A DNA stretch of 20,379 nt from Vitrella brassicaformis (Eukaryota; Sar; Vitrellaceae), in the NCBI GenBank assembly GCA_001179505.1, contig CDMY01000354.1, positions 37,312 through 57,690 on the forward strand. Reading direction: 5' to 3'. Position numbers and translations under genes: made by a program. Within the stretch, counting starts at the first letter, position 1. Every line of letters starts with the position of its first letter. Of this stretch, positions 12,301-19,600 are shown one piece after another. The notes beneath the pieces were generated by a model, which made no database searches, was not told where the DNA came from, and was given only the letters and a program-made list of their open reading frames with translations.

Positions 12301-13219
12301 GGGGCAAGAAGACGCACCAACCCAACCTCCACAGCACTCTCACAACGGTATCCCCTACCCTCCCACAAGAAACACTGTGTCTGTCTGTCTGTCTCTGTCT
12401 CTCCTCCGATGAATGCACGGTTTGCAGCATCGAGTGATATCCCGTTTCGTGACCCTGGCAGCCGGAGCGGTGCAGATCGGTATAGTGGTGCTCCTGCTGA
12501 CCCCTCATGTGACTGCCCCCACCTACCGCCTCTCCTTTGGCACTGTCATCGGCGGCATGGCGGCCTGCCTGCTCTCCTTCTCCTGCGTGGCCAACCTCCT
12601 GGCAGAGTGCTTCGGCGTCCTCGAGTGGGCCCCGGTCGTCGAGACCATGCGATTGTGGCACTTTGGGCTCGGCATGGTTATCACGAGCCCGCTGCTGCTT
12701 GTCGCTGCGGTGCAGTACCTCCTGAGCCCGAGCGAGATGCAGACGCACTACCTTCTGGCCTCTTATGGCGTGGCAAGAAGCCAGCTGCACATGGGTCATG
12801 TGCAGAAGATGCTGCACAAGATACGGATGGACAACAAGCAGGAAGCAACGGTCGAGTACACAGCACCGACACCAGCAGCGGCAGCAGCGGCAGCAACAGC
12901 AGCAGCAGCAGCAGCGGAGGCAGGGGAGGAGGGGCCGAAGGACAGTGCACGCAGCAGAAGTAACAGCATCGCCCGGGCAGTTGAGACCCCTCCCGCCCAG
13001 CGGAGCGACCGTCCACTCGTGTTGCCTTTCGACCCCAGAGACACTGCAGGTGTTGGTGGATTGGGGCGGGGAGAGCCTGCTGGCCCCATGGCTGCTGCAG
13101 GTGGCTGTGGTGGAGGGGCATCGCCATCACCATCGCCCTCGCCCTCGCCATCACCCTCATCGTCGTCCTCGTCGGGTGAGGGTGGTGGCTGTTGGTCTAG
13201 AAGAGCCTTCACAAGATGA
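2931..13219 (+). CDS. 1,3-beta-glucan synthase (GT48, FKS/callose synthase family), 34 exons
   Basis: The enzyme polymerises UDP-glucose into beta-1,3-glucan at the plasma membrane. Exons: 2931-3263, 3360-3585, 3655-3847, 3922-4159, 4281-4362, 4433-4589, 4657-4936, 5033-5157, 5277-5376, 5438-5494, 5591-5650, 5765-5949, 6018-6578, 6648-6768, 6836-6997, 7103-7441, 7512-7801, 7884-8418, 8524-8645, 8729-8849, 8918-9099, 9198-9297, 9358-9496, 9583-9665, 9752-10047, 10144-10594, 10665-10905, 11006-11111, 11185-11285, 11375-11550, 11658-11819, 11903-12054, 12125-12347, 12428-13219. The joined frame is 7491 nt (2496 residues plus TGA). Family landmarks in order are LLWGESANLRHCPE (about residue 200), SSLFMEMPEAPSV (about 1393), EWANFLER (about 1452), TLWRTLRSVMYY (about 1510), GEGKSENQNHAIIFTRGE (1701-1718) and VRFHYGHPDVLDR (about 1793). 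Membrane segments flank the catalytic core. It is longer than typical callose synthases (about 1900 residues) because of low-complexity inserts and tail. Family call is firm; individual splice sites are hand-predicted. Confidence 0.92.
3655..3847 (+). other. FKS1-domain-1-like segment of the glucan synthase
   Basis: This exon encodes the N-terminal cytosolic landmark of the family: REIALWKLLWGESANLRH followed by CPEMLLFIFHWM. It corresponds to the plant and fungal LLIWGEA(S/A)N-R-PEC-CFI-H pattern. The exon is entered in phase 1 and left in phase 2, which restores frame with both neighbours. Confidence 0.85.
5765..6578 (+). other. low-complexity insert of the glucan synthase (about residues 618-866)
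   Basis: Two exons (5765-5949 and 6018-6578) encode a Cys-rich stretch (CIMCCLCCGVFRRK) and then a Pro/Thr/Ala/Gly-rich region with no recognisable fold, ending at the conserved FGFLWNEVVESWREED block in the next exon. Family members elsewhere have a much shorter link here. Bases 6218-6302 look like an intron (GTGAGA start, pyrimidine-rich, CATGCAG end), but removing their 85 nt would break the frame, so I keep them as coding. Confidence 0.55.
7884..8418 (+). other. Ser/Thr/acidic low-complexity exon of the glucan synthase (about residues 1170-1348)
   Basis: This exon encodes Thr-His and Glu-Thr dipeptide repeats, Ser-rich tracts, a Gly run and acidic patches just before the conserved catalytic region. 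It has no counterpart that I recognise in plant or fungal enzymes. A cytosolic regulatory or phosphorylated linker is possible, but nothing in the sequence shows it. Confidence 0.6.
8729..12820 (+). other. GT48 catalytic region and C-terminal membrane domain
   Basis: Exons 20-34 carry the conserved glucan-synthase block, from RLKYFSSSLFMEMPEAP through GEGKSENQNHAIIFTRGE to the multi-pass C-terminal membrane domain. Late landmarks matching plant callose synthases are FGRAKYLNAGRGF (11418-11456) and DESWYAWW (11918-11941). Helices such as VFWLVLVVLFYLK and AVELLLLLFYLR are clear membrane candidates. Coding of conserved sequence ends at about 12820. Confidence 0.9.
12828..13216 (+). other. low-complexity C-terminal tail of the glucan synthase
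   Basis: The last 130 or so residues are a poly-Ala tract, an Arg/Ser-rich patch, a Gly-rich stretch and an alternating Ser-Pro run that becomes poly-Ser. At DNA level these are GCA/GCAGCA and CCATCG/CCCTCG repeats at about 12873-12915 and 13120-13175, likely to vary in length between strains. No domain is recognisable. Confidence 0.75.
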
Positions 13220-13337
13220 GCAGCAGTGGCAAAGCGGGGCTGTCGGGCGACACTAGTACTATTCTTATGTTGTCGCTGATGGCGGACGGTGGCTGTCCCA
13301 TTTCGCGTCCCATTGCATTACATCGCATGGTGAACAC

Positions 13338-13343
13338 AATAAA
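13338..13343 (+). terminator. candidate polyadenylation signal of the glucan synthase gene
   Basis: AATAAA lies 119 nt after the glucan synthase stop codon, followed by an ACAG-repeat stretch. Position and sense are right, but polyadenylation signals are not well fixed in protists, so this is only a candidate. Confidence 0.4.
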
Positions 13344-13344
13344 T

Positions 13345-13405
13345 AGACAGGCAAACAGCCAGACAGACAGGCAAGTGGATACACAGACAGACAGACAGAC
13401 AAACG
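13345..13405. repeat. ACAG tetranucleotide microsatellite
   Basis: Interrupted ACAG units occur just after the candidate AATAAA. The same tetranucleotide, or its complement, recurs in several introns of this window, for example at 1340-1372. Confidence 0.8.
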
Positions 13406-13725
13406 GAGATAAGCACGATGACATACATACACACATCGGCGCGCAATCGATGGCCGAGACAGGTACGTGACGAAACGTAAACATAATACTTACAGAGGCA
13501 GCCGGCGCAAAGAGGTCTTTGTGTGTGCGATGGACGCAGGTATACCTACAGGCCGGTGGGTGGACGGACAGGGACAGACGTGTGTATGGGGGGGAATTTC
13601 TGTTGTGGTGTGGTGTGGTGTGGTGCGGTACTCACACGCAGACGAGTGACAGGCCACTAACCCTGAGCTGGTCCAGTTTTGTTAACCAAAAGGACAGCTA
13701 GGCTGGCCGGCATGCCACGCACAAT

Positions 13726-13774
13726 GACTGACTGACTGACTGGTAGGTAGGTAGGTTCGGTGGCTGGCTGGCTG
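13726..13774. repeat. compound tetranucleotide tract (GACT, GGTA, GGCT)
   Basis: Three different tetranucleotide repeats follow one another with almost no spacer: GACT units, then GGTA units, then GGCT units. Confidence 0.8.
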
Positions 13775-13870
13775 GATGTGGGTGTGGCATCTCGTGTGGC
13801 ATGTCGTTCGTGTCATGTGTGCAGCAACTGATTGTGAACACGGCTGGCGTGTCTCAATATAGCCGCCCTA

Positions 13871-13894
13871 CCTGCCTGCCTGCCTGCCTGCCTG
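13871..13894. repeat. CCTG microsatellite
   Basis: Six perfect CCTG units. The same unit occurs in a glucan synthase intron at about 9534-9557. Confidence 0.85.
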
Positions 13895-14103
13895 AGTCTG
13901 TGCGTCATATTTGTCTCGGTCGCCTCGACTTACTGCCCCTGTTCTAGCTGGGAAGCGTGTGTGACCGATTGGTACATTCGTGTCTTCATACTACCTGCAC
14001 ATGTACACGTTTGCCATCCATCAACCAACCACTGTCCCCTGACGCACTCCGTCACGTATTGAGCTTAAATCCCACCCACCCCCCGTCTATCTTTTTGGTG
14101 CAG

Positions 14104-14307
14104 CAGCGAGGCCTTCAAGCTGTGGAGGCCGAGATCTCTGCCGTCATGACCCAGATCTCCACCAGCATCGCCACAACTCCCGACAGCACTTCGCAGCAAC
14201 TCGTTAAAACGGCACAACCAACTACCACGTGTCTCCCAGAGAGAGCCACACACAAGTGCACGCGTTGCTGCACACCGATCCACAGCCCAACACACAGCCC
14301 ACACTGA
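14104..14307 (+). other. exon-like stretch, possible orphan exon or remnant
   Basis: A pyrimidine-rich run ending TTTTTGGTGCAG looks like a splice acceptor. The following frame reads QRGLQAVEAEISAVMTQIS and continues with helix-like, codon-balanced sequence for about 36 residues before turning low-complexity and stopping at 14305-14307. No matching upstream exon or start could be found, so it may be a remnant, part of an unseen small gene, or chance. Confidence 0.2.
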
Positions 14308-14649
14308 AACTGTCTGACGCTCATCCATCCCAAGAAGCTTAAGGGTACGTTGACCGACCTGCCGCAGCATCCGTCAGACATGCCAATGCGAAACACTGTA
14401 CATCCACTAGCTAGCCACACCCGCAGAGCAGTGAGTGCAACTGTAGGCCGTAACTTTTGTACATCGACACACGCCAGCAGAAAATACGTACACACAGGCA
14501 GTCTCTCTTTGGCATTCCCAAAACCGTCAGACAAACAAGCGACGACCGCCAGAATTAAAATTCCGAACAAACAAGCCAGTCACCGGGAAAAGGCCAATCA
14601 CGAATGCGCCTATGTGTGCGTATACATGACCTTAAGCTGTGCCGTCATA

Positions 14650-16608
14650 TCAAGACATTGACTGAATGAAACTGGGTCTATGGACCATTTCGCGATAAAT
14701 CGCCGTCACCGCCTCATTCCGATCGAGACACCAGTCCACATCCCCGCCCACTATGGGTTCATCTTTGTGTATGTTGAACCAGAAGACCGCTGATATCAGG
14801 GGGAAGTCATGCAGACTGCCATAGACCTGCTGCAGCCAGGCCGACTTGATGTCAATCTGCAGAAGTGCATGAGCATGATGACAGAAAGAACGGATTAGCA
14901 TCCGCCATCACGTGTGTACCTCAGATGCGCCTGCGCGGCCAGTGTGGAAAAGCGACGACGTTTCAGAGACCATCATCGGCTTGTTCAGCCGAGCAGCAAC
15001 CTCGTTGTAGAATTGGCCAACAGCACGGTAAAATTTTCCTCGCTGAGAGACAGAGACAGAGAGAGAGAGAGAGAGAGAGAGGGGAAAACAAGAGAAAAGG
15101 ATGAAGATCACATTTCCACTAATACGGACTTGCGCTACCTACCTGTGGAATGACGTTGCACCCAAGTGCTCCTGCGCTGTCACAATCGCCCCAATGATAA
15201 TAACTGCAACAGCCGACAGGCATGCAAGCAGTGAGAGTGACGAACGAAGGGTCAGCGTCAGGGAGGGCACTCTCACCTCATACCAATCCAATCAACCTAA
15301 ACACACAGGCTGACTATCTCTTTTTCTCACTGCATGTGGCAGCTCTCTGTCTCTCACCGTGTCTGACGAGTTGGGGAAGAACTGCCAGTAGGGGTCTTCG
15401 CGGCCAACACTCGGATTGGAGTACTTCTCTCCTGGCCATGGAAAGCCTAATCTGTTCGTGCAGCCCACTCAGATAGACGACGAGTGGACGAAAGACATCC
15501 AGAGGTGTCTCTGTTGACGTACTCGTAATTGGGCGTCCACACCATCGCGACGTGTGTCGTTCGAGCCTGCGTGACGAGCAGAATCCAGGACGGGAGTCGT
15601 GAAGGTAGAGATGGGACCCCACCTTGATGATTCGCGAGAACTCCTCAAACTTGCTCTTGTAGAGGGCGGGTTGCTGACCCCTGATTGATCGATCGACGGA
15701 ACGGAGAGACAGAATCAGTTTGCGCGTGCCCTGTGATCCGATCAGTGCCTCGCTCACCATGAGTACCAACTGAAAAAACAAGAATGCCACCAAAAAGAAG
15801 CCGCAGATGTAACCTTCATTTGCCGAGCGGCTGCCGTGGGCTGCGTTGCGTACCTTCCGTTCATCTCGTGATTGAAACGGAGCCAGATGGGTACTGAGTC
15901 CGACCAAATGTTGAGGAAGTCTGCGAAATCATTGATTTGCTGGACGCTGTATGAGTGCAGCCCTACAACAAGCACACACAATGGGCCGCCGCGGGGCTTT
16001 CATGTGCCAGGCGTACCGCCGTCTGTCATGACGGTCAGCGCGGCCATCGCACCGTTCTCCTTGCACTCGGTAAGAAAGTCTGAGACGGACGCATGTTCTT
16101 CGTGAGTGTCATTCACCGCCTCGGGGAACTTGATGAAGTGCAAAAATGCCGCATGCCTGCGCCGTGCTCATACACGCTTCTCATCCTCTCTCTCTCTCTC
16201 TCTCTCTCTCTGTGAGTGTGTGTGCCAGGTGTGTGTGATTACCTCACTTGTGTGCGGGCGTTGAAAGCGGATTGTGTCTGTCCCGTTTGCACCCCACGAC
16301 AGATACGAACAGCGGGTTGCCATGTGACTGCCCTGCGTACCCACCTCCGGTGGCTGCAGGATGCCTCCCAAGTAGACGCCATTCGCTCCAATAGCATTCG
16401 CTGCAGATGGCGGTCCCACTTGGGCCTGGCCACGCACACCAAAACGACCAGCACCAACAGCAACAATGTCAACAGCGTCGGCGGCCTCAACACCATCCAG
16501 CGGCGGTGCTGTTGGGACGATGATCGTGTCGCCTTCGTCTTGGCCACGCACGAAAAGCCCCTCGTACCAATAACACAGGAGGAACACAGGCAGGCAGCGC
16601 AGCGACAT
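14650..16608 (-). CDS. secreted GH26-like glycoside hydrolase, shorter paralog, 12 exons
   Basis: Likely an extracellular endo-acting hydrolase of family GH26 (known members cut beta-mannan, beta-1,3-xylan or mixed-linkage glucan); the substrate here is unknown. Exons on the minus strand: 16608-16345, 16277-16243, 16156-16017, 15962-15854, 15769-15758, 15680-15623, 15566-15523, 15451-15358, 15296-15277, 15203-15143, 15042-14920, 14856-14650. The joined frame is 1167 nt (388 residues plus TGA). The start MSLRCLPVFLLCYW is hydrophobic and signal-peptide-like. Residues 25-60 match the neighbour's linker. GH26 marks are the acid/base candidate Glu179 in RFNHEMNGSW, then MVWTPN, DWIGMSYYHWG, the nucleophile candidate Glu306 in MVSETSS, and AVFWFNIHKDEP. 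The protein ends right after the GH26 domain, with no tail. The model includes a 12-nt microexon that alignment to the paralog requires. Confidence 0.85.
15056..15082. repeat. GA/CT dinucleotide tract in an intron
   Basis: A GA run on the plus strand is a CT run on the sense strand of the minus-strand GH26 gene. It forms the polypyrimidine tract before the acceptor at 15043-15044, and so may affect splicing if its length varies. Confidence 0.8.
15758..15769 (-). other. 12-nt microexon of the shorter GH26 gene
   Basis: The sense-strand exon TTGGTACTCATG lies between TTTTTTCAG and GTGAGC. It supplies exactly the SWYSW part of HEMNGSWYSWGQQP. The paralog encodes the same residues in one uninterrupted exon at 17718-17787, which supports the call. 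Phases on both sides fit. Confidence 0.75.
16186..16211. repeat. CT/GA dinucleotide tract in an intron
   Basis: A CT run on the plus strand lies inside the second intron (16157-16242) of the minus-strand GH26 gene, where it reads GA on the sense strand. Confidence 0.85.
16430..16530 (-). repeat. inverted repeat arm, in the shorter GH26 gene
   Basis: This 101-bp arm matches 16940-17040 in inverted orientation at 93 of 101 positions, without gaps. It codes for the linker DTIIVPTAPPLDGVEAADA and onward, after the signal peptide and before the GH26 domain. Confidence 0.9.
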
Positions 16609-16690
16609 CGCGCAGAAGGCTACCGAGCGTGCCCAAATATACAGAATGCCTTCCAACGCCTGAATAACGGCAGAGGAGGCCGCAGACAGA
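16609..16690. promoter_or_regulatory. 82-bp bidirectional upstream region of the GH26 pair
   Basis: Only 82 bp separate the ATG at 16608 (minus) from the ATG at 16691 (plus), so the two genes must share or overlap their core promoters and leaders. An A/T-rich AAATATA at 16635-16641 reads TATATTT on the other strand and is the only TATA-like sequence here. It lies 26 bp before the minus-strand ATG and 49 bp before the plus-strand ATG. Transcription may also start inside the partner gene. Confidence 0.5.
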
Positions 16691-19600
16691 ATGGCGTCCG
16701 CCGCCAGGAGAGCAGGCGCTCTTCTGTTGACGCCCGCTCTGCTGACGCTATGCTGGGCCCTCCCGCGGCCCCTCGTCACCACCGACACCATGCTCAGCGA
16801 CGAACCCCGCCCTACTGTGCGCGGCCTCCAGAGCAACTCAAGCAGCAACTCAAGCAGCAACTCAAGCATCTCTACGTGCACCGGCAACTGCACCACAAAG
16901 GGGCCCGTCGCCGCTGCTGCTGATGCTGGCAGCACCGAAGACACGATCATCGTCCCAACAGCACCGCCACCGGATGGTGTTGAGGCCGCCGATGCTATTG
17001 ACGCTGTTGCTGTTGATGCTGGTCGTTTTGGTGTACGTGGTGATGCCGCCGCCGCCGCCGCCGCCGCTGCCGCTGCTGCTGGTGATGGTGCTGTGGACGA
17101 TAGGTACAGGGGATGGGGAAAGAAGATGCGCGCCCACCGTCCCGTCCCGGGCCCAGGGGTTTACCTAGGAGCCACCTTAGCGGTCAGACAGAGAGGGAGG
17201 GGGCGCACAGACAGACAGACAGGCAGAGAGAGCGGATGGTGGTGCGCTGTGTGTCGTGTATGGTGTGTGTCAGGGTGCCCAGCCGATGTTGGCCTTCAAC
17301 CAGCGCACGGGTATCCACCATGCGGCCTTCATGCAGTTCATCAGCTTCCCAAATGTCACGACCGACGAGAATAAACTCAGAGAGGTAATCCACCGACCAC
17401 ACGCAAAGCAGCTCTTCCCTCCCCCGAACACACCAATGCCCATCTGTCTGCAGCTGGTGAAGTTCATGCGCGAGTGTCGCGAGAACAAGGCCATGGCAAT
17501 GTTGACCCTCCAGACGCCCAAGGGTCTCGATTCGTACACGCGCAAGCACGTGAACGACTTTGCTCTCATCCTCAACACCTGGAAAGACGTGCCGGTCTTC
17601 CTCCGATGGAACCATGAGATGAACGGCAGGTGATCAACGGTTCCATCGGAGGCAATTGATGTCTCTCTCTCTCTCTCTCTCTCTCCACTCATTCTCTGGG
17701 CGCGCGGATGTGTGTAGCTGGAATTCGTGGGGCCAGCAACCTGAGCTGTACAAGACCAAATGGGAGGAATTTGCATCTGTCATGCGGGTAAGAAAGGGAG
17801 ATAGATGGCATACGCGCTGGCTTCTGTTCGTTCATTCGCTGTGCTGTGCGTGTGTCCTTCCTTATGCGCTTAACAGAGGCTCGCCCAGCAAGTGGTAAAC
17901 AAGGGATGGACACTTCTCACATACACTTGACTTACATGTGAATGTGAATGTCGTCTATGCGTGTGTCGATTACCAGGCGATGGTGTGGACGCCCAACCAG
18001 GAATGGGTAAGAAAGGGAGATGGACGGCACACGCGCTGGCTTCTGTTCGTTGCTGGCTTCTGTTCGTTCATATGCTGTGCTGTGCTGTGCTGTGCGTGTT
18101 CCCAGGGTTTCCCTTGGAAAGGCGGACCACACTACAATGCGTAACCACCCGCCCGCCCACCCACCCAGACACGCCATGCAACACGGTTGTCTTATGTCTC
18201 CTCTTGTGTCACTTAAAAACTGCTGTCAGTTCAATCGACCACTACGATCCGTACATGCAGTTTCTGCCCAACCCAGCGCTGATCGACTGGATCGGCATCT
18301 CCTACTTTCACCTCGGCCACGAAGTCCGCGGCAGCCGACTTATCCCAGGCAACAACATCGTCCCACTCCCGCACTCCTTCTTCCCGCCCATTGAGGAGTT
18401 CTACAGGTTCGCCGAGAAGCTCAACGAGCGCCTGGCCGAGGGCGAGGGACGGCCCCCGCGGCTGCCGGTGCTGATCGCCGAGACAGGCGCGATGTGGAAC
18501 GTGGATGGCCCCGTGAACAAGATGTATGGGAAGAGTACCTCTGGGAGTGTGTCGACCAAGAAGCGGGCGTTGGTGGCGCGGGAGGATGAAGACTACAACT
18601 GCACAAATGAGGGTGTCACCGAGGTGAGTGCGAACACGCACGGCCGCACTCGGGGTGTGTGTGTGTGTGTTTAGTACGAGGTGAAGCGTATGTGGATAGA
18701 CGAGGTATACGATATCGACGACAAAGGCAAGAACCTCAAAAGGGACTTCCCGCTGATACGTGAGACGTACACGGACGTTTGCGCGAACAGTGAAATGCTC
18801 AACTCATGCATGTCTCGTTTCGTTATGCCGCTTACATTTTGTATGATAAACCTTAGGGGCGATCTTCTGGTTCAACGTCGCAAAACACGAACCTAGTCGG
18901 CGCCCACCCATTCACCCACCCACGTCTGTCTGTCTGTTTGTCTGTCTGTCTCCCTGTTCAGGTTTCGGTGGTATCTACGCCGATTGGCGTCTGGACGTGC
19001 AGCCGGCCGTCGCGATGTTCTATCGCAAACAGGTCAAGGACGACTATTTCCTACAGTACGCCGTCATCCCCCCAAACGCCGACCCGCCGCCCCTCCCCGC
19101 CCCCAACCACACGTTACTCACCAAGGGCACAAGGGACATCTCCTTCCTGGACCGGCTGCGTGTGTGCAACGCGCACCCACATGAGGGGAAAGGGTTCCAT
19201 ATCCGCCATCGGTCCACACGGCTGACCAGGAGTGGTGGCCCGTTGGGTTACAAGCGCTGCAGGGACTTCGAGACGAAACTTACAAGAGGAGACGGAATCG
19301 AATTCACCCTTGATGGTACGCCGACCAATAGACACCCAAGAGGGAGGAAAAACAAACACATTTGTGTGTGCGTAGATGGGGGGAGGGGGGCGTTCTATGT
19401 GTCCGAGCTGCCGCCTGCTGAGGGGCTGTTGCTGCTGGTCGTCTACGGGCGTGATAGCTTCTCCGCGGCAAACCTGCTTGGATCACAGATCGCCGTCATA
19501 GACGCTTACAAGGTCTCTCTCACACAACGCACACAGATGTGTGCAATGTGTTTCACTCACCGTATGTGCGTGCGTGTGTGTGCAGGGCGGCGCAGAAGCC

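Larger units (their letters stand above)
13220..14649. other. intergenic region between two convergent genes
   Basis: The plus-strand glucan synthase gene and the minus-strand GH26 gene converge here, so the region holds both 3' UTRs. It has several simple repeats: ACAG units at about 13345-13405, TGTGG units at 13604-13625, GACT then GGTA then GGCT units at 13726-13774, and CCTG units at 13871-13894. Apart from one exon-like stretch at 14104-14307, I see no gene in it. Confidence 0.6.

Noticed and set aside
13345-13894. Regularly spaced short repeats that might suggest a CRISPR array
   Set aside because: They are tetranucleotide microsatellites without constant spacers, in eukaryotic DNA.
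16609-16950. Upstream extension of the minus-strand GH26 frame to 16950
   Set aside because: The frame is open only as the antisense of the larger GH26 gene's signal peptide and Asn/Ser repeat; the extension has no signal peptide and would fully overlap the divergent gene.
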